DNA of 64,000 nucleotides from Azorhizobium caulinodans ORS 571 (GTDB lineage: Bacteria > Pseudomonadota > Alphaproteobacteria > Rhizobiales > Xanthobacteraceae). This document shows positions 59,920-64,000 of this stretch, in pieces; the stretch's first letter is position 1; each line of letters starts with the position of its first letter. The position numbers and the translations under genes are program-made. The notes beneath the pieces are model-generated. The model made no database searches. It saw only the letters and a program-made list of their open reading frames with translations, and was not told where the DNA came from. Location: NCBI RefSeq assembly GCF_000010525.1, contig NC_009937.1, positions 124,001 through 188,000 on the forward strand, written 5' to 3'.

Positions 59920-61131
59920 GTGGCGGAACCGCGCCGGGCGAGGGGGGAAGGGGCGCGCACCGGAACCGTGGTGCGCCTGCCGGTGCGTGCGCGTCCCGCG
60001 CCCGCACCGCGCGACCTGAGGCTCGATTTCTTCCGCGGCCTGGCGCTGTGGCTGATCTTCCTCGACCACGTTCCGACGAACGTCCTCAACATGGTGACGC
60101 TGCGCAATTTCGGCTTCAGCGACGCGTCCGAAATCTTCGTCTTCATCTCCGGCTACACAGCCGCGATGGTCTATGGCCGGGTGATGCATGAGCGCGGCTT
60201 CGTCATCGCCTCCGCCCGCGCGCTGAAGCGGGCGTGGCAGCTCTATGTAGCCTTCGTCTTCCTGTTCGTGGTCTTCCTCGCCCAGATCTCCTACGTGGCG
60301 GGCCGGTTCAACAATCCGCTCTATGCGGAGGAGACCAACGTCCTGCGTTTCCTCGACGAGCCGGACGTGACGCTCATCCAAGCGCTGCTGCTGCGCTTCA
60401 AGCCGGCCAACACGGACATCCTGCCGCTTTACATCCTGCTGATGGCCGCCCTTCCGCTGGTGCTTGCGGGCCTGCTGCGGCGGCCCAATCTCACCCTTGG
60501 CCTGTCGGTTGCGCTTTATGCGGTGACGCGCGCCATGGGCTGGAACCTGCCCGGTTGGCCGGAGGAGCATGTCTGGCTGTTCAACCCGCTCGCCTGGCAA
60601 CTGCTCTTTGTCTTCGCCGGCTGGTGCGCCATCGGCGGATCGGAGCGGCTGGAGCCCGTGCTGCGCTCACGGGTGGCGGTGGTGGCCGCCGGCCTCTTCC
60701 TGGTGGTCTCGGCCGTCGTGGTGCTGAGCTGGAGCGTTCCGGCGCTTGATGGTGTCGTGCCGGAGGAACTGGGCGAGCTGATCTATCCCATTTCCAAGAC
60801 CGACATGTCTCTGCTGCGCTTCTTCCACTTCCTCGCATTGGCGCTGGTGGTGGTGCATTTCGTGCCGCGGGACTGGCGGGGGCTCACCTCGCCGCTCGCC
60901 CGGCCCCTGGTGCTGTGCGGACAGCATTCGCTGGAAATCTTCTGCCTCGGCGTCTTCCTCTCCTTCGGCGCCCATCTGGTGCTGGTGGAAGTGAGCGGCC
61001 GGCTGTGGGTCCATATGGCTGTCAGTTTGGCAGGAATCGCAATCATGGTTGCGCTCGCCGCCGTGATGTCGTGGTATCATGAGAATGAGAAACGGCGGGG
61101 GCCCGAGCGGCCTCCCGGAGGACCGGCATGA
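59920..61131 (+). CDS. opgC: OpgC-type membrane acyltransferase
   Basis: 403 residues from GTG 59920. A basic N-terminal tail leads into RDLRLDFFRGLALWLIFLDHVPTN, the OpgC signature with the catalytic-type histidine in DH, then about ten membrane helices. OpgC succinylates osmoregulated periplasmic glucans. No glucan synthase (opgGH or ndvB) is in the window. Its stop overlaps the next start (ATGA) and it is followed by two SGNH-type proteins, which suggests acyl transfer and removal on one glycan. Confidence 0.9.
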   Translation: MAEPRRARGEGARTGTVVRLPVRARPAPAPRDLRLDFFRGLALWLIFLDHVPTNVLNMVTLRNFGFSDASEIFVFISGYTAAMVYGRVMHERGFVIASARALKRAWQLYVAFVFLFVVFLAQISYVAGRFNNPLYAEETNVLRFLDEPDVTLIQALLLRFKPANTDILPLYILLMAALPLVLAGLLRRPNLTLGLSVALYAVTRAMGWNLPGWPEEHVWLFNPLAWQLLFVFAGWCAIGGSERLEPVLRSRVAVVAAGLFLVVSAVVVLSWSVPALDGVVPEELGELIYPISKTDMSLLRFFHFLALALVVVHFVPRDWRGLTSPLARPLVLCGQHSLEIFCLGVFLSFGAHLVLVEVSGRLWVHMAVSLAGIAIMVALAAVMSWYHENEKRRGPERPPGGPA

Positions 61132-61913
61132 TCCGCAGGGTCGGGCCATGGATGATCGCACTGGCCCTGGCGTGCCTCACGCCGGGAACGCTGGCGGCTC
61201 AGCCGGCGGCGCCCGCCGCGTCCGCCGTCCGGGCCTGCCCCGCGCCTGACCGCTATCTCACGCCCAAGGTGCCGCTGCGCCGGGCGGCGGAGGCGGTGCG
61301 CAAGGGCAAGCGGCTGCGAGTGCTGGTCTTCGCCGCCGTTCGCATGCCGGCCATCACCGAGACGGTGGAGGCCAAGCGCTATCCCGCGAGCCTTGCTGCG
61401 GCTCTGTCCCAGCGCCTGCCGGGCGTCGATGTCACCGTAACGACCCGCATGGAGCCGCGGGCCGGCGCGGGCGAGAGCCTGCCGCTGCTGAATGCGGCCC
61501 TCTCCGCGCCTGTCGCCCCGTCCGGCTACGACCTCGTGATCTGGCAGCTCGGGTCCACCGACGTGCTGAAGGGCACCGACATGTCGGCCTTCGGCACCAA
61601 GCTCTCGTCCGGCGTGCAGGCCATCCATGCGCGGCAGGCGGACGCCATCGTCATCACCATGCAGTATAGTCCCCGCACCGACTTCATGTTCGACGCCGGG
61701 CCATATCTTCAGGCGCTGCGCTGGACCGTGAAGTCCGAGGGCGCGGCGCTGTTCAACCGCTACGACATCATGCGCTACTGGGCGGAGGAGGGGACGTTCG
61801 ACCTTTCCGATCTCCAGCCCGGCGCCAGCATGTTCGAGGATGTTCACCGGTGTGTCGGTGATCTGCTCGCCCGCTTCATCACCAACGGCATGGCTGCGCC
61901 GGAGACCCAGTGA
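61128..61913 (+). CDS. SGNH-hydrolase-like protein lacking the nucleophile
   Basis: 261 residues with a Sec signal (ALALACLTPGTLAAQ). It is clearly paralogous to the next gene over the core (LRVLVFAAVRM, PASLAAALSQRLPGVDVTV, WQLGSTDVL, MFEDVHRC). Where the next gene has GSSS in block I, this one has FAAVRM (68-73), and the block III Asn is GST instead of GTN. The final Asp-x-x-His is kept. It is therefore probably inactive as an esterase and may bind substrate or a partner. Confidence 0.85.
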   Translation: MIRRVGPWMIALALACLTPGTLAAQPAAPAASAVRACPAPDRYLTPKVPLRRAAEAVRKGKRLRVLVFAAVRMPAITETVEAKRYPASLAAALSQRLPGVDVTVTTRMEPRAGAGESLPLLNAALSAPVAPSGYDLVIWQLGSTDVLKGTDMSAFGTKLSSGVQAIHARQADAIVITMQYSPRTDFMFDAGPYLQALRWTVKSEGAALFNRYDIMRYWAEEGTFDLSDLQPGASMFEDVHRCVGDLLARFITNGMAAPETQ

Positions 61914-61917
61914 TCCA

Positions 61918-62700
61918 ATGCGTCTGATGTCCCTTTTCCGTCTCGGTGTCCTCGCGCTGCCGCTCACCCTTCCCGCCGTCGCCCACGCCGAAACCCCGGT
62001 GTGTTCGACTGTCACCAGCCAGCCGACGCTCCGGTTGCCGCGCGCCGCTGACAAGCTGGCGAAGACCAAGCAGCTCACCATCGTGGTGCTCGGCTCGTCC
62101 TCCACGGCAGGAGTCGGCGCCTCCGGTCCGGACCGCACCTATCCGGCGCGCCTCCAGCAGGAACTGGCGGCGCGCTTTCCCGGCACCACCATCACCGTGC
62201 TCAACCGCGGCGTGAACGGCGAGGACGCGCCCGAGAACGTGCGCCGCATGGACCGGGACGTCGCTCCGGCGCAGCCGGATGTGGTGATCTGGCAGGTGGG
62301 CACGAACGCCCTTCTGCGGCAGTTCGGCCTTGGCAACATCGGCGAAACCATCCGGACCGGCATCACCCAGCTTCGGGGCTATGGCGCGGAAGTGGTGCTG
62401 ATGGACCCGCAGTACGCCCCCTGGGTGGTGGCGGACCCGGATTCCAAGCCGATGGTGAAGCTGATCGACGACGTGGGGCGCGAGATGAACGTGCCGGTCT
62501 TTCATCGCTTCGCGATGATGCAGGTGTGGCATGACCGGGACAAGATCAGCTTCCCGCAGATGAGCGCCTTCGACGGCTTGCACGGCAACGACTTTGCCTA
62601 TGACTGCCTCGGCCGTTCGCTGGCCTACAGCGTGGCGATGGGCCTCAAGGCCCCGTCCCAGCCGGCGGTGGCCTCCACCGCCGTGCCGCGCCCGCGCTGA
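61918..62700 (+). CDS. SGNH/GDSL hydrolase
   Basis: 260 residues from ATG 61918, with a Sec signal ending AVAHA. Block I VVLGSSSTAGVG (serine around 60-61), block II RGVNGEDA, block III QVGTNALL and the catalytic Asp/His in AFDGLHGNDF are all present, so it should be an active periplasmic esterase or acyltransferase. It is the last gene of the hdeD-opgC-SGNH-SGNH operon. Substrate may be the acyl group added by OpgC or its glycan; this is inferred from context. Confidence 0.9.
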   Translation: MRLMSLFRLGVLALPLTLPAVAHAETPVCSTVTSQPTLRLPRAADKLAKTKQLTIVVLGSSSTAGVGASGPDRTYPARLQQELAARFPGTTITVLNRGVNGEDAPENVRRMDRDVAPAQPDVVIWQVGTNALLRQFGLGNIGETIRTGITQLRGYGAEVVLMDPQYAPWVVADPDSKPMVKLIDDVGREMNVPVFHRFAMMQVWHDRDKISFPQMSAFDGLHGNDFAYDCLGRSLAYSVAMGLKAPSQPAVASTAVPRPR

Positions 62701-62710
62701 CGCAATAAAA

Positions 62711-62733
62711 AGGGGCCGGTCGCGCCGGCCCCG
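62711..62733 (-). terminator. gpmA terminator
   Basis: GGGGCCGG pairs with CCGGCCCC across TCGCG. On the minus strand it is followed by TTTTTATT, about 30 bases past the gpmA stop. Confidence 0.85.
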
Positions 62734-62763
62734 TTCCATGCTCCGACCGATCGTCGGAAACGC

Positions 62764-63384
62764 TCAGATCAGGATGTCCCGCTTCTCGCTCACGGTCGCA
62801 TCGGCGCCGAGGCGGTAGAGGATGGGCGCGCCGGTGGCGAGCTCGCGCTTCATGATGCCTTCCGGCGACAGACGCTCCAGCACCATCACCAGCGCGCGCA
62901 GGGAATTACCGTGCGCCGCCACCAGCGTGCGCTCGCCGCGCAGCACGCTCGGCAGGATCTCCTGCACGAAATAGGGCAGCACGCGGGCGACCGTGTCGCG
63001 CAGGCTCTCGCCGCCGGGCGGGGAGATGTCATAGGAACGGCGCCACACATGCACCTGCTCCTCGCCGAACTTGGCGCGGGCATCGTCCTTGTTGAGGCCG
63101 GAGAGATCGCCGTAATCGCGCTCGTTCAGCGCTTGGTCGGCGATGGTCCTGAGGCCGGTGAGGCCCATTTCCTCCAGCACCAGCTGGCAGGTGCGCTGGG
63201 CGCGGGTGAGGGCCGAGGTATAGGCCACGTCGAAGCTCAGGCCCTCGGCGGCGAGCAGCGCGCCGGCGCGGCGGGCTTCGCTGACGCCCTGATCGGTCAG
63301 GTTCGGGTCACGCCAGCCGGTGAAGAGGTTCTTGAGATTCCACTCGCTCTGTCCATGACGGACGAGGACGAGAAGCCGGTCCAT
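62764..63384 (-). CDS. gpmA: 2,3-bisphosphoglycerate-dependent phosphoglycerate mutase
   Basis: 206 residues with the RHG motif [19 protein letters not shown], the [20 protein letters not shown] block, and the second catalytic histidine in [14 protein letters not shown]. It interconverts 3- and 2-phosphoglycerate. It is downstream of dapB, as in other Hyphomicrobiales, with a 130-base gap. Confidence 0.95.
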   Translation of the reverse strand: MDRLLVLVRHGQSEWNLKNLFTGWRDPNLTDQGVSEARRAGALLAAEGLSFDVAYTSALTRAQRTCQLVLEEMGLTGLRTIADQALNERDYGDLSGLNKDDARAKFGEEQVHVWRRSYDISPPGGESLRDTVARVLPYFVQEILPSVLRGERTLVAAHGNSLRALVMVLERLSPEGIMKRELATGAPILYRLGADATVSEKRDILI

Positions 63385-63514
63385 AGGAATGTCCTTGCGT
63401 GGCTGGCGGGTCCGCGGCGGCTGAGGCCGCCGGGCCGCGATCGGAATGCACGCGAGACATATAGGACGCCGCCGGAAAACTCAAAGACGGCCCACCTTCC
63501 ACCCCGCGCGCGGG

Positions 63515-64000
63515 TCAGCCGGCGAGGCCCAGCACATCGACCATGGAATAGAGGCCGGGCTCGCGGCCCTTGGCCCAGCGGGCGGCCGTGAGGGCGCCAT
63601 TGGCGAAGATGGTGCGGCTCTCGGCCTTGTGCACCAGTTCGACGCGTTCGGAGGGGCCAGCGAAGATCACCGCATGCTCGCCCACCACGGAGCCGCCGCG
63701 CAGGCTGGCAAAGCCGATGTCGCCGGGGCGGCGGGGGCCGGTGACGCCATCGCGGGCCTTGGCGGTCCAGTCCGGCAGGTGGATACCGCGACCCTCGGCC
63801 GCAGCCTCGCCCAGCAGCAGGGCCGTGCCCGAGGGCGCGTCGACCTTGCGGGCGTGGTGCATCTCGACGATCTCGATGTCGAATTCGATGCCGAGGGCGG
63901 CGGCGGCCTGGCGGGTGAGGGCCGCCAGCATGTTCACGCCGAGGCTCATGTTGCCGGACTTCACCACGACGGTGCGGCGGGCGGCCGCCTCGATGGCTGC
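63515..64000 (-). CDS. dapB: 4-hydroxy-tetrahydrodipicolinate reductase, C-terminal part (runs off the window)
   Basis: 162 residues are readable in frame to the window edge. The family hallmark [20 protein letters not shown] is present, with the catalytic His pair and Lys, together with the downstream [11 protein letters not shown] and a final YSMVDVLGL. It reduces the lysine/diaminopimelate precursor with NAD(P)H. The N-terminal nucleotide-binding half is outside the window. Confidence 0.95.
   Translation of the reverse strand, partial: AAIEAAARRTVVVKSGNMSLGVNMLAALTRQAAAALGIEFDIEIVEMHHARKVDAPSGTALLLGEAAAEGRGIHLPDWTAKARDGVTGPRRPGDIGFASLRGGSVVGEHAVIFAGPSERVELVHKAESRTIFANGALTAARWAKGREPGLYSMVDVLGLAG

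Overview
The window is high-GC chromosomal DNA of an alphaproteobacterium, most likely of the Hyphomicrobiales and probably Xanthobacteraceae-like. The inference rests on protein character and gene order: cycM-kdsB-pheA, SRP RNA-dnaX-ybaB-recR, dapB-gpmA, yejABEF, a glutathione-dependent formaldehyde pathway and an OpgC acyltransferase. No tRNA, rRNA, insertion sequence, phage gene or CRISPR array was seen. Almost everything is ordinary core or shell chromosome; the exceptions are listed below.

Layout. 1-1357: formaldehyde detoxification (fghA partial, adhC). 1429-4976: HerA-like ATPase, MFS transporter, and a peptide-deformylase-like protein that lacks key metal ligands. 5022-13077: a ligase-associated Lhr helicase and its usual partner PdeM, separated by 4.75 kb that holds an A/T-rich two-gene cassette (NTase-fold protein plus a 308-residue unknown), a small hypothetical, a methyltransferase and an Old Yellow Enzyme. 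13083-18000: MarR regulator, large autotransporter, orphan receiver. 18599-31720: a C4-dicarboxylate block described below. 31742-41040: Nudix hydrolase and a yej-type peptide ABC transporter (yejF, yejE, yejB, two yejA paralogs) with a vapBC toxin-antitoxin pair stitched between yejE and yejF. 41098-52935: housekeeping (cycM, kdsB, pheA, an NCS2 permease with an extra C-terminal domain, nudC, HIT, SRP RNA, dnaX, a hydrolase/TPR protein, ybaB, truncated haemoglobin, HPP-CBS protein, recR). 53197-64000: CbiM-like permease under a cobalamin riboswitch, ligA, a three-haem cytochrome with a duplicated C-terminal domain, DUF1345 and HdeD-like membrane proteins, opgC with two SGNH-type proteins, gpmA, dapB (partial).

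The most coherent unit is 18.6-30.8 kb. Three consensus sigma-54 promoters (18599, 26181 on minus, 26437 on plus) precede, respectively, a malic enzyme-AspT operon, an operon for a 2Fe-2S/4Fe-4S subunit, a fumarate-reductase-type flavoprotein and a NuoF-like NADH subunit, and an AEC carrier. Two tandem 20-bp near-identical inverted repeats lie between the divergent promoters at 26181 and 26437. Immediately downstream are a DctB-like sensor kinase and a sigma-54 activator. I read this as a locally encoded, NADH-linked C4-dicarboxylate (fumarate-type) reduction and exchange module under sigma-54 control. The enzyme reaction and the regulator-operator link are inferences.

The second candidate for something undescribed is the A/T-rich gene pair at 7679-9167, which looks horizontally acquired and has the organisation of a two-gene NTase-based toxin-antitoxin or defence module. 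Its function cannot be established from sequence alone.
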